This document shows, one piece after another, positions 43,506-54,197 of a stretch of DNA of 64,000 bases. This DNA is from Bufo bufo. Lineage: Eukaryota; Chordata; Amphibia; Anura; Bufonidae. Numbering within the stretch: the first letter of the stretch is position 1; each line of letters starts with the position of its first letter. The position numbers and the translations under genes are program-made. The stretch is from positions 396,642,119-396,706,118 of the forward strand of contig NC_053392.1 of the NCBI RefSeq assembly GCF_905171765.1, written 5' to 3'. The notes below the pieces were generated by a model, which saw only the letters and a program-made list of their open reading frames with translations, was not told where the DNA came from and did not search any database.

Positions 43506-44334
43506 TAGTGATGACCGGCAGGGGCAATATTCGAATTTGCGATATTTAGCAAATATTTTGTAGAATATTCATCATATATTTGAGAATTCGGGATTATATT
43601 CTTGAATGCGAAAATTGTCAATGTAATATTCGCGTAATGCGTGCAAAATACATGCATGGGTCAGCTTATTTTTCAAGCTGGTGTAAGTTTCCTAAGACTG
43701 GAGAAAATGGTTGGCACGGCAGAACATTAGAATAGCTTTATATGCAGATAGAGTGCTCCAATATATTTGCGTTTGCGAATTTTCGGCAATTAATGATGCG
43801 CATATTTTTTTGCAATATGTGCAACTTGTGACATCACAGCACTATGTCTGTAGCATGTATGTATGGACAGCAGAACCTATCTATCTGTATGGACAGCAGA
43901 ACCTAGCTACACCATAGATCAATCTTACCTACACTGACTATCTCCCCGTAACTATCTGAATTATATACTGTATATAAGTTAACTGTCTAATGTAATACAA
44001 CAAAGCACAGAGCACAGCAATGACACTGCTGTCTCTTTCATAACTGCAATAAACTTTAGAAAATAGCTGCTGGGGAGGTTCTTATATAGTAAGGGGTAGG
44101 CAACTTTTCTATTGGTTGCTAGGGATGTTGCTAAGCTGTGACAAATCCTTCTCATTGGCCCACAAGCTAGAAGAAGGGAGGGATGATCACCTGATGTGTA
44201 CTGTGCTTAAAAAAATAAAATAAAAAAACTAATATTCGTCATTACGAATGTATAGCACTATATTCAAAATATTAGCAAATTATCAGAGTGCCGATATTCG
44301 CGATAAAAATTCGTAATACTTGCGCTCAACACTA
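43506..44334. mobile_element. hAT non-autonomous element
   Basis: 829 bp with ends TAGTGATGACCGG and (inverted) TAGTGTTGAGCGC, and a perfect 8-bp target duplication GTGATAAC (43498-43505 and 44335-44342). Subterminal DNA is full of AATATTCG motifs. There is no transposase. The ends resemble TAGAGATGAGCG of the hAT at 47226. Confidence 0.92.
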
Positions 44335-44797
44335 GTGATAACTGCACATAGAGCCATATTGATTGCTGCCACAGAGTGTCATCAGCCAGAAGCTGTGTCA
44401 TCAGCCACAAGCCAGAGAGTGAGAAAGACTGTACCACTAAGACTGTGCCCTCATTGAGAAACTCTGAAGCAACAAAGCTCACTGACTCTTGTAAAGCTGT
44501 AACATATTTACCAACATTTTAGTTAGTAGAATCAAGACATATAAGCCCTACCCCAGGAAGGCGCCGAACCCACCCGGAAACACCCACTTGCGGGTGGGGT
44601 TTGTGTTAGACCCCCTCATTTTCAACCTGGGACAGCACAAATTTGCCAGGACTGTCTCTGAAAATCAGGGAAGGCCCCTGGAAATTCAGGACATATGGCA
44701 ACTCTGCTGTAACCTCTAAGCATGTTGCCTGTTGTAAGACTGCTGTAATCACAAATATTGTTGCCCCACGTGAGACCAGTAAAATTGCATTTGTTAA

Positions 44798-45158
44798 AGG
44801 GGTTATCTGATCCTGTAAACAGCCCCTGAAATGCCCGGGTCCCTCATACTTACCTGATCCCTTAAACCTGCGTCCCGAACAGGTCTCTGCATGGCCACCG
44901 CTGCAATGATGGGGGGGTGCAGCCAATAGCACGTCGTGATGGTGACTTGCTCCCCTACAGGGAACGTCACACGTGATGCAAGAGGGCAGGTCACTGCTAT
45001 TGGCTGCATCCCCTGGTGCTGGCTGTTGTGATCTGCACAACGGGAGATGCAGCGGCGGTCATGCAGAGATCCGGAGGAACGTATGCGTTGGGGACCAAGT
45101 ATGTTCTGTATGAGGGACATGGGCATTTTGTGGTTGTCTACAGGATAGGATAACCACT
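44798..45158. mobile_element. TTAA-flanked foldback MITE
   Basis: 361 bp between TTAA at 44794-44797 and 45159-45162. The ends AGGGGTTATC and (inverted) AGTGGTTATC continue inward as long imperfect inverted repeats (CCTGTAAACAGCCCC / CCTGTAGACAACCAC). Confidence 0.8.
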
Positions 45159-45170
45159 TTAAGTAATACC

Positions 45171-45680
45171 TGTGTGTGACTATTTCTTTCTGGCCTCTGT
45201 GGGGATTCGCTCTGGTAGCTAGGACTAGCGGATGCAGTATAGAGGCAAAGTACACAGTTCTTGAATCAAACAGCAGTGTTTATTCAAACATTGGTGTATA
45301 ACAAAATGTTAGCATTTCAGCCTCATCAAGTCCATAGGCGGCCTGTTCACCTTTAGAGGGGCCTGAGTCTTCCAGCCCGGCTCAAACCTCAAATTCCAGC
45401 ACAGCCCTCAGTTCACAGCACACAGACTCCTGAGTTCCACTGTCAGAGGGAGGTAAATCCACACACCTGGCAGTGCTGGCTGGTTTTTATGCCTGGCAAA
45501 ACCCGGCCTGGAACATCGGGAGTAGTCACCCACCCAGCACTTTGACTACTTCCAGTAAGAGCTGACCCGGATCAGCTATGACAGCCATGCTAACTCTCAA
45601 GGTGTCAATTAGCAATAGCTGCTGCTAACACATAAAATACCGGCTCTTACTTCATTAAGGCCAGGAACCTCGGTGACACA
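45171..45680 (-). mobile_element. Solo LTR with 4-bp target duplication
   Basis: On the minus strand it runs TGTGTCACCG ... GTCACACACA, flanked by TACC (plus strand 45167-45170 and 45681-45684). A minus-strand TATA-like CATAAAAA (about 45493-45500) and GAATAAACA (about 45276-45284) are in the right order for promoter and polyadenylation signals. A 4-bp duplication fits ERV1-type retroviral elements. No internal region survives. Confidence 0.65.
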
Positions 45681-45710
45681 TACCTTCCATCCACGATGAT
45701 TCCACGATGA

Positions 45711-45974
45711 TTTAACTCACCTTAGTCCACTTGATCGCGCTGATGGCATCTCCTTCTGTCTCCTTCTTTGCTGATTGTAGGAACAGGACCTGTGGTGACG
45801 TCACTCCGGTCACCACATGATCCATCACATGATCTTTTACCATGGTGATGGATCATGTGATGGACCATGTGATGACCGGAGTGACGTCACCACAGGTCCT
45901 GTCGCTGCACACAGCAAAGAAAGAAGTCAGAAGAGATGCCGGCTTTGCGATCAAGTGGACTAAGGTGAGTTAAA
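45711..45974. repeat. Long palindrome, ~130-bp arms
   Basis: TTTAACTCACCTTAGTCCAC at the left is mirrored by ACTAAGGTGAGTTAAA at the right, centred near 45841 (CATGGTGATG). The arms share CAGGACCTGTGGTGACGTCA and complement, with a few mismatches and a small indel. Confidence 0.88.
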
Positions 45975-46261
45975 TTATTATTAGAATTTTTTTAACCCCT
46001 CCAGCGCTATTTTACTATGCATTCTGTATTCAGAATGCTATTATTTTCCCTTATAACCATGTTATAAGGGAAAATAATACAATCTACAGAACACCGATCC
46101 CAAGCCCGAACTTCTCTGGAGAAGTTCGGGTACCAAACATGCGCGATTTTTCTCACGCGAGTGCAAAACGCATTACAATGTTTTGCACTCGCGCGGAAAA
46201 ATCGCGCGTGTTCCCGCAACGCACCCGCACATTTTCCTGCAACGCCCGTGTGAAAGAGGCC
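45842..46261. mobile_element. PIF/Harbinger-type MITE, right part
   Basis: It ends CGCCCGTGTGAAAGAGGCC before TAA (46262-46264), which is the inverted GGCCTCTTTCACACGGGCG end. It shares CCTCCAGCGCTA...GTTATAAGGGAAAATAATA with the MITE at 59008-59606. The left end is lost in or beyond the palindrome. Confidence 0.7.
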
Positions 46262-46735
46262 TAACAGCCGGCTTCCCACTGCTCGCGCAAGCCACTGGCT
46301 GGGGCTGCTCATCTGAGTGTGTGGAAACAGAAGATGTGCACTGCAATTGAACATCTAGCAAGCAGAATCTTACTGTTCCTCTGTACCACCAACGGCAAGT
46401 AAGCTGAAAGTGATACATGTATACTTGTTACCACTAATGGTCGGGGACTTGAGCAAAGTATTTTACCTATGGATCGCCATAGTGTAGACTTTTATGCCCT
46501 TTACCAATATGGCTATGGAATGTAACTGATTCGGCATGAGCAACCAGATCTAGCGCTGTTCACTACAAACTACGTATTAACGCCAAATTTTGGCAGCCTG
46601 CTCTTACTATCCTGGGATTGCTTGATTAGTGTCATGACATCTCCGTTCAGTCAAATGATTTAGGGGCTCTTGGACTACTAGAGATTCTAGTTCATGCACT
46701 GTATTCTGTACAGAATGCTGCATATGATCTCACTA

Positions 46736-46792
46736 TGATTAAAGGGGCCCGGGCATATGGGCATTTCAGGGATTGGATAACCCCTTTAATAT
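46736..46792. mobile_element. Miniature TTAA derivative
   Basis: TTAA, AGGGGCCCGGGCATATGGGC ... ATTGGATAACCCCT, then TTAA. The ends match the MITE at 44798-45158, so this is an internally deleted relative of about 50 bp. Confidence 0.6.
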
Positions 46793-47217
46793 GAAGTCCA
46801 ACATAGTGATGAGTTCCTTTAGAACAACTGTAAACCTAAATTATGTTGTATACTTATAATGAAATTGTGATTAAAGAGGCTCTGTCACCAGGATCAACCC
46901 TATTAAACCAGACATACTGGCATGTAGGGCTCATCATGCTGATTAAAACAATACCTGTCTTTTGTCTGCATGATAAACAGCTACAGAGATATCTGCGTTT
47001 TTATTCATATGCAAAGGAGAATTTCGAGCACCAAGATGCGGGGCTGAATCCTTTTAGCACTGCTCTGTAACACCCCCTGTGCTGTGCACAGTCCCCCTCC
47101 CCTTGATTGACAGGGCTAGACATGCTGAGGGCAGAGCTGTGTCCTAGCATGTACATATCATTAACACTATGTACTATAGCTTCACCACATTGAGATCTGC
47201 TCAGAAAGCTAATATAC
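46793..47217. other. Possible single end of another TTAA MITE
   Basis: GATTAAAGAGGCTCTGTCACCAG at about 46870 has the look of a TTAA-type element end, but no partner was found. The rest is unassigned. Confidence 0.35.
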
Positions 47218-47239
47218 ATATTACTTAGAGATGAGCGAA

Positions 47240-48095
47240 TTTCTCAAAAATTCGATTCGGACGGTTTTTCAAAACAATTTGGTTCGATCCGAATTTATTT
47301 GTGGCGAATCGAATAAAAAAACTGTTATTTCCTGCCTGCAGAGAGCCTAGAAAGTGGTGTAGAAAACTGTGCCTTGCAGTAACACGCATAGGGAGTCTGC
47401 TGTGGTAGTAAAACAATACTGTGAGTCAGTATGACATGTAGATGACAGGCGTTGCTCTTAGAATCACTGCACACTTCACTTATTTGGGCAGTTACGGGGC
47501 CAAAACTGACCAAATAACTCAAGTGTGAACTCAGCCCTACACGTCAATGTTAGCGTCAAGAAGAAGCGCACTCCTTTTACACTGTCGGGAGCTGATTCCA
47601 CATAGATGTCTACAGAACCTGTTCTATTAAACACATACAAGTAGAGCCCCTCTGACAGAGTGGAGAGGGTGTGAGCAGTAAGTTTGTGTTGACGTCACTG
47701 ATTATTTTGCTCTTCCTCTGATCCATCAGAACAATAACCCCAAAAAAACGGATCCTGTCTGTGGAGCATCCGCCTTCACTAGGTCAGTATTTGGTCAGCA
47801 ATCTATCAGTATTGCTAAAGCCCAAAAGAAAAACAGGAGTGGATCCAAAACAGAGATGACACATGAATGGAATATTTGCATGTCTTCTGTGTTTTGTACC
47901 CTCTCCTGCATTTGGCTACCAAATCATAAGCCAATTCTGATGCAAAATAGGGACCATGTCATGCAGGCCTTACAGCTGTTACATAGACAAGATCCGTTGT
48001 GCGTCTCATTTTTCCGTCCTTCTGACAGATCAGAAGGGTCAAATAAATGATGATGTCAGCCAGGGCGAAAGGCAAAATAGTGGCCCAGTCATAAA
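47240..48095. other. hAT-2 left internal region, non-coding
   Basis: Subterminal AATTCGATTCGGACGG-type motifs occur near the end. The rest has no recognisable gene. Confidence 0.5.
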
Positions 48096-48696
48096 GTGGG
48101 GGAGGGGGCAGCATGAGAAGTCCACAGAGTGGCCCTATGACATAGTGGTGAGGTGGAAGCAGCATGAGGAGACCACAGAGTGGCCCAATGTCAGAGTCTG
48201 GAGGTGGCAGCAGCATCAGGAGGAGGCCACAGAGTGGCACAATGACAGTGTGGAGGTGGCAGCAGCATCAGGAGGCCACAGAGTGGCACAATGACAGCAT
48301 GTGGAGGTGTTGGCAGCAGCAACATCAGGAGGAGGCTACAGGGTGGCACAATGACAGTGTGGAGGTGGCAGCAGCAGCATGAGGAGACCGCAGAGTGGCA
48401 CAATGACATAGTGTGGAGGTGGCAGCAGCATCATCAGGAGGCCACAGAGTGGCACAATGACAGAGTGTGGAGGTGGCAGCAGCAGCATCAGGAGGAGGCC
48501 ACAGAGTGGCACAATGACTGTGGAGGTGGCAGCATCAGTATCAGGAGGCCACAAAGTGGCGAGGTGACATAGTGTTGAGGTAGCAGAAGCATCAGGAGAC
48601 CACAGAGTGGCAAGGTGACATAGTGTGGAGCTGGCACCAGCATCAGGAGACCAAAGAGTGACAAGGTGACATAGTGTGAAGGTGGCAGCAGCATCA
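48096..48696. repeat. ~50-bp minisatellite, left block
   Basis: The unit is GTGTGGAGGTGGCAGCAGCA then TCAGGAGGCCACAGAGTGGC then ACAATGACA, with variants GGTGACATAG and GACCACAG. About 12 units. Long apparent ORFs here are repeat translations. Confidence 0.9.
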
Positions 48697-49468
48697 GGAG
48701 TATAAATCACAGAAACAAATGCACCAAACGGATATGCCACTGACTATACTAGCTAGTCATACAAGCAGATCTTAAAAGCTGAGACTTTTGCCAATATATT
48801 CCTGTCAGGAACACATCGGAGCCCATCATGCACCACGTCACGGTCTCTCAGCATGACAAGGGTCCTACCACTACGCTAACTATGGTGTAAACACGGTCTG
48901 AAGGTGATGACATCCAGCTCACAGACAAGCTTCCACACAACCGCATAGCAGGACAACTAATGCAATGTGAATAAAGCAAGACTGTAAGCCACACCCACAT
49001 CAGACCGTGTGATGGAGGTTACCAGGTGCAAAAGAATGTTTAAATGCCAGGTAAAGGCACATTCAATACATATAAAACAAAATCACAGAAATATAGTGCC
49101 AAATATGGGGGAACTGCTCAAACCCCAAACACTGTGGCGTGTTTCTCATTGGGGGAGCAGTCCCACCGCATGTGGACTCCAGCAAACTGCTTGTATGACT
49201 AGCTAGTATAGTCAGTGGCATATCCGTTTGGTGCATTTTTTTCTGTGATTTATATGATTATATTTTCATCCGCACAATGCTCTGTTTTGTGTAGGGTGCC
49301 TTTGTGGTGCATGTGGACTGCGCCGGCATCCTCCATTGTACGCATTTTTTGCTGGGGATGGTCGTTTGCTGCAGTCCACATGCGGTGGGACTGCTCCCCC
49401 AATGAGAAACACGCCACAGTGTTTGGGGTTTGAGCAGTTCCCCCATATTTGCCACTATATTTCCGTGA
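48697..49468. mobile_element. Foldback element inserted in the minisatellite
   Basis: The array stops at 48696 and resumes in phase-like fashion at 49469. The insert has nested inverted repeats. 48697-48770 pairs with 49193-49255 (ATGCCACTGACTATACTAGC and complement). 49079-49190 pairs with 49368-49468 (GTGTTTCTCATTGGGGGAGC and complement). The ends AAATCACAGAAA and (inverted) AAATCACGGAAA are similar. Related sequence forms 53556-54197 and 55750-55915. Confidence 0.75.
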
Positions 49469-49645
49469 TTTAGCAGCATCAGGAGACCACAGAGTGGCAA
49501 GATGACATAGTGTGGAGGTGGCAGCAGCATTAGGAGACCACAGAGTGGCAAGGTGACATAGTGTGTAGGTGGCAGCAGCATCAGGAGACCACAGAGTGAT
49601 CCGATGACATAGTGGGGAGGTGGGTGGCAATACCAGTACCAGCTG
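49469..49645. repeat. ~50-bp minisatellite, right block
   Basis: About three units of the same minisatellite as at 48096-48696, here mostly of the GACCACAGAGTGGCAAGGTG variant. Confidence 0.88.
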
Positions 49646-49837
49646 AAGATGGTGGTTGACAGAAGGAGCACTTGGCATCAGATGTGTGGCATCAGGCGGG
49701 TGGCAGCATCAGAATAGTAGCTGAGGCAGGTAGCCAGTAGAAACCGGTCTCTTTTGTCAAAGTGTTGGTGTGGCACCATGGATGATCTAGTCTGATGCAT
49801 CAGGCATTGGTGGGTGGAAATCCTGGCTGATCCACGC

Positions 49838-50230
49838 CTAATTCATCTTGACAAAGGTCAGTCTCTCCACATTTTGGGTGGACAAGCGAGTTCTTCTTGG
49901 GGTAACTATTGCCCCCGCCGCACTAAACACTTGCTCTGATGCCACACTACTGGCCCGGACAGGACAGCTTTTCCAGGGAAAACCCTGCCAGTTGCGGCCA
50001 CAAATCCAGTTTGGCTGCACTGTAGTCCAGCGGATCTTCAATTTGGGGTGGCAGGGTGCTGTCCAAGTTTGGAGGTTCTGCTCCAGGTCTAGCTGCAGCT
50101 GCTGCTGGTGAGTAGTTTCTTCACTAGGCGGGTGAAGAAAGCTGCTCATTAGTGACTCTAGACTCAAGTTGCTGCTGATGGAGCTGGAACTGCTCCCGCC
50201 CACCCTGCCACAGCAGCGATGGCAGAGTGT
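49838..50230 (-). pseudogene. hAT transposase C-terminal remnant
   Basis: The frame contains PVRASSVASEQVFSAAGAIV then TPRRTRLSTQNVERLTFVK, the hAT C-terminal dimerisation region, and ends at a stop at 49838. Upstream it is cut at about 50230 by inserted DNA, so the zinc finger and catalytic core are gone. It resembles, but is not identical to, the C-terminus of hAT-1 (SALSERTFSAAGGIVTDKRT). Confidence 0.85.
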
Positions 50231-50640
50231 CACACTTCGGTGTGGGAGGGAAACCCACACCGAACATAGGAGGGAAAAGGGGTGAGGGGAAAAGGCCTGG
50301 ACACTAGGGAAAGGAGCAGGTCACCTCCTAGAGAAACCCTAATCAAAGTCCTGACACTGCAAGTATGAACTGACCCCAAAGGTAGGTGAGTTCATACACA
50401 GAAACCTAAAGCCCTAACTCACCCTGTAGGACCCTGGTACTTATATCAGGACAAGAGACAACCTGTTCCTCCAAACGGTAGGATGAACAGGAGTCTCCCT
50501 CAGGCCTAAACACCAATGGCAGGGAAAAGAGCAACACAAGAAAACCCCAACAATAAACAACAGGGGAAGGAGACACTTAACTTCAAATGACTATGGAAGC
50601 ACAGGAACTTAGATGAGATCCAAACACCAGCAATCCACAA
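50231..50640. other. Inserted DNA of unknown type
   Basis: It starts TGTCACACTTCGGTGTGGG and contains a hairpin (TTCGGTGTGGG ... CCCACACCGAA). The TGTCAC start is LTR-like, but no matching end or duplication was found. Confidence 0.35.
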
Positions 50641-51885
50641 AAATCATGTTTTAGTGTTTCCATAGTCTGAGAGCCATATTTTTTGCAGTTTTTGGGCGAT
50701 TACCTGGGTAGGGATTTTTTGCGGGATGAGATGACGGTTTTATTGGCACTATTTTGGGGTGCGTGTGACTTTTTGATCGCTTGCTATTACACTTTTTGTG
50801 ATGTAAGGTGACAAAAAATGGTTTATTTAGCACAGTTTTTATTTTACATTTTTTACGGTGTTCATCTGAGGGGTTAGGTCATGTGATATTTTTATAGAGC
50901 CGATCGATACGGACGCGGAGATACCTAATATGTATACTTTTTTTTATTTATGTTAGTTTTACACAATGATTTCATTTTTGAAACAAAAAAAAATATCATG
51001 TTTTAGTGTCTCCATATTCTGAGAGCCATATTTTTTTTATTTTTTGGGCAATTGTCTCAGGTAGGGGCTAATTTTTTGCGGGATGAGGTGACGGTTAGAT
51101 TGGTACTATTTTGGTGGGCAAATGCCTTTTTGATCGCTTGCTGTTGTACTTCTTGTGATGAAAGGTGAAAAAAATTGTTTATTTAGCACAGTTTTTATTT
51201 TTTACGGTGTTCATCTGAGGGGTTAGGTCATGTGATATGTTTATAGAGCCGGTCGATACGGACGCGGTGATACCTAATATGTATTTTTTTTTCCCCTATT
51301 TTTTACTAATTTTTTTAACTTTATTTGGGGAAAATTATATTTTTGTTTATTTTTACTTGAAACTTTGAATTTTTGGGGGGGAAAACTTTCTTTTTTCAAC
51401 TTTTTTTTTCACTTTCTTTTTTGTCCCACTTTGGGACTTGAACTTTTGGGGGTCTAATCCTTTACAATGCATTCCAATACTTCTGTATTGGAATGCATTG
51501 GCTGTATGAGTAATACTGTGTGTATTACTCATACAGCTTCCGGCCTGTGAGATCCAGGGGGCTGGATCTCACAGGCTCTTCACCGGAAGGCAGCGCAATG
51601 CCTTCCTTAGGCATCGCGCTGCCTTCCATGCCATCGGGTCCCCCGCACAGCCCCATGGGGACCCGATGGCACCGCCGACTACCGCCGCCCGCACAATAAA
51701 AAGCCGCAAACCGCAGGTCTGAATTGACCTGTGGTTTGCGGCGATCGCCGACACGGGGGGGCCACAGACCGTGTTCCGATCACCGGGCGGCGGTGATCGG
51801 AACAACACATGACCTACCGGTACGTCATGGGTCCTTAAGGACTCGGGAAACATGCCGTACCGGTACGTCATGCGTCCCTAAGGGG
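50641..51885. mobile_element. TTAA element family C, 5' truncated copy
   Basis: It matches the right 1.2 kb of the element at 58976-62180, including the internal repeats, the hairpin run and the end CCTAAGGGG before TTAA (51886-51889). The left end is missing. Confidence 0.85.
51465..51785. repeat. Run of hairpins in TTAA family C, copy 1
   Basis: Adjacent hairpins: GCATTCCAATACTTC...GAAT self-pairing; GCTGTATGAGTAATAC / GTATTACTCATACAGC; GCCTGTGAGATCCAG / CTGGATCTCACAGGC; GGAAGGCAGCGC / GCGCTGCCTTCC; CCATCGGGTCCCC / GGGGACCCGATGG; CCGCAAACCGCAGGTC / GACCTGTGGTTTGCGG. The same set recurs at 61705-61985. Confidence 0.9.
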
Positions 51886-51889
51886 TTAA

Positions 51890-52640
51890 AGCATATAACT
51901 GCACCGCTGAACGGCAAATATATATTTTTTTGCCACTAATACATGCCAAAAAGGGCTTTAAAACATATAACTGCACCGCTGAACAGCAAATAGGCTCTTA
52001 TTGTTTTCCACTTATACATGCCACAAAAGGCTTTAGAATATATAATTACACCGCTGAACAGCAAATAATATATATTTTTTTGCCACTAATAGACGCCAAA
52101 AAGGGCTTTAGAACATATAACTGCACCGCTGAACGGCAAATATATATTTTTTGCAATTAATACATGCCAAAAAGGGCTGTAATTTTCTCACTTCACCACA
52201 CAACAGCAAATCTTTTTTTTGTGCCACTAATGCATGCAAAAAGGTGCTTTAGAACATATAACTGCACCACTGAACGGCAAATATATATTTTTTTGCCACT
52301 AATGCATGCCAAAAAGGGCTTTAGAACATATAACTGCACCGCTGAACAGCAAATAGGCCCTTATTGTTTTCCACTTATACACGCCACAAAAGGCTTTATA
52401 ACATAACTACACCGCTGAACGGCAAATAATATATATTTTTTGCCACTAATAGACGCCAAAAAGGGCTTTAGAACATATAACTGTACCACTGAACGACAAA
52501 TAATATATATTTTTGTGGCACTAATGCCTGCCAAAAAGGGCTGTAATTTTCTCACTTCACCACACAACGGCTAATAAGTCCTTTTTTTCCCACTAATACA
52601 AGCCAAAAAATGCTTTAGAACATAAAACTGTACTGCAGAA
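51890..52640. repeat. ~75-bp tandem array, about 10 units
   Basis: The unit is TGCCACTAATACATGCCAAA, AAGGGCTTTAGAACATATAA, CTGCACCGCTGAACGGCAAA, TATATATTTTTT. Two alternative units begin TTTTCCACTTATACATGCCA. It lies on the transposase 5' side of hAT-2. Confidence 0.9.
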
Positions 52641-53250
52641 GGGAAAATAAGACGTAGAAGTATTTCCTTGTAATAAACCCTGTTAATGGCTGTATCAAAC
52701 AGCACTTGCACCCCAATAACAAGAACAGTTTGCTGGAATTACAGAGCTGTATAATGGCAATTTGGATCCACAGTCAGTGCAGCAACGTGTAATAGAATTG
52801 TTCCTATTACCCAGGCTGTAAACTACCCTACTGAACCCTGTTCTGCTTCAATACTGTGGAATGATTCCTCCCTATACTTTCCCTGAACTTCTATACAGCA
52901 AAATAAAAGTTTTAAAGGTCTTTTCTACCACTGTCCCTAGCGCCTTCTGACGTCTCTCCCTGCACTAGGTACACTGGAAAATGGCTGAATCCAAGATGGC
53001 TGAGGCTATTTATAGGGCTGTGACATCACAGGGCTGGCTGGTTGCTGATTGGCTGCATGCATGGCATTGTGGGTGATCCCTCGTTCCCAGAGTTCCTTGC
53101 TTCATGTCCTAACACGTACAGCAGCCATTTTAGGAAAAAATGTGATTCGCTACCACAAAGCATGAGGAAATTCGGATTCGGTGCAAATCGGATTTTTTTC
53201 TGCAATTCGGATTGAATTCCACTTCGTCAGCTTCGATTCGCTCATCTCTA
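52641..53250 (-). other. 5' region of hAT-2
   Basis: Non-coding. GATTGGCTGCATGCATGGC and AAAATGGCTGAATCC have counterparts in the 5' region of hAT-1 (AATTGGCTGTCC, AAAATGGCTGCC near 16630-16705). This supports common descent. A promoter is plausible but not shown. Confidence 0.5.
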
Positions 53251-53468
53251 ATATTACTGCTTTATTCCCACACAATATATGATTATAAAGGCACCAGTTC
53301 TGTGTGTTAGCTTATTTTTTAAAAGCTAATAAAACCACTATTCTCAATATAGCAAGGCCTTATTATTATTATCATTATTATATCATTATATATTATTTAT
53401 TATAGTATAGTCTTTTAATATGGTTTTAAATAAGAGATTAAAAAAAATAACTGAGAGAAAATGTACAA

Positions 53469-53537
53469 GTCTCCTAGGACTTGAACCTAGGATCTCTACA
53501 TGCATAGTAGACCACTATACCACTAAGCTATAGCACC
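53469..53537 (-). tRNA. tRNA-like sequence (degenerate tRNA or SINE head)
   Basis: On the minus strand the A box TAGCTTAGTGG (53520-53530) and B box GGTTCAAGTCC (53477-53487) are well preserved. A T arm CTAGG-TTCAAGT-CCTAG and an anticodon arm TCTAC-TATGCAT-GTAGA form, and T-runs follow within about 15 bases. The acceptor stem does not pair and position 33 is not U. The anticodon position would read TGC. A functional tRNA is unlikely. Confidence 0.5.
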
Positions 53538-53555
53538 CCTACATAGATATGAAAG

Positions 53556-54197
53556 TTCTTGCTCCAAACCCAGACACTGTAGCGTGTCTATAACCGGGTG
53601 AGCAATTCCTCCGCATACAGTCCGCAGACTGCAATCCCCAGAAAAAAATGCGTACAATGGAGGATGCCGGGGCGGACCGCATGCACCACAAGAACATCTT
53701 ACACAAAATTATACATTGTGCAGATAAAAAAATATATATACAAAAATCACTGCAAAAAATGCACCAAAATGATACGCAACTGACAATACTAGCTAATTCC
53801 TCAGGCCGATGTTAAAAGCTGAGAACTTTGCCAATATCTTCCAGTCAGGAACATATCGGAGCCCCTCATGCACCACGTCACGGTGTCTCAGCACGCATGG
53901 GGTCCTACCACTCAACTGCCCGTGGTGTGTGAACAGGGTCTAAATCAGTGCTAGAAAACAACTCACAGCCAGAATCTCACATGCCTCCATAGTGGTATCA
54001 CCAATGCACTGTGAGGTAGGATAAAGCTGTGAGCCGCACCCACAACAGACCATGTGACACAGAAGCTACCAGGTGCAAAAGAATGTTACCAACAATATAA
54101 AGTGGCACATTCCAAACACATAAAGACAAAAAACTCACAGAAAAAAGTGGCCTAAACGGGTGAAAATGCTCCAAACCCAGACACTGTAGCGTGTCTA
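53556..54197. repeat. Foldback-family repeat, left part
   Basis: This relates to 48730-49190 (AAAGCTGAGAACTTTGCCAA, CATGCACCACGTCACGGT, ACCAGGTGCAAAAGAATGTT). The segment GCTCCAAACCCAGACACTGT is present twice in direct order (about 53562 and 54168). The second copy is broken by the DD37E transposon. Confidence 0.7.

Larger units (their letters stand above)
47226..53250 (-). mobile_element. 6-kb hAT element with paired tandem arrays
   Basis: 6,025 bp, with ends TAGAGATGAGCGAATTTC and (inverted) TAGAGATGAGCGAATCGAAG, and a perfect 8-bp target duplication ATATTACT at 47218-47225 and 53251-53258. Inside, left to right: unique DNA, a ~50-bp minisatellite (48100-49640) split by a foldback element, a transposase C-terminal remnant, an LTR-like or unknown insert, a TTAA-element fragment, a ~75-bp array (51890-52640), and a GC-richer 5' region. 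The order array-transposase-array matches hAT element 1. Confidence 0.93.

Noticed and set aside
46173..46354. ORFs of 80-115 codons between 46007 and 46418
   Set aside because: They lie within and next to a Harbinger-type MITE made of palindromic CG-rich sequence. No coding signature.
48060..48740. Long Cys/Leu/Pro-rich or Gly/Arg-rich open frames on both strands
   Set aside because: They are translations of the ~50-bp minisatellite in all frames. They lack any domain and exist only because the unit has few stops.
53469..53537. Functional tRNA-Ala(UGC) gene
   Set aside because: The acceptor stem does not pair and base 33 is not U, so a working tRNA is unlikely despite good A and B boxes.
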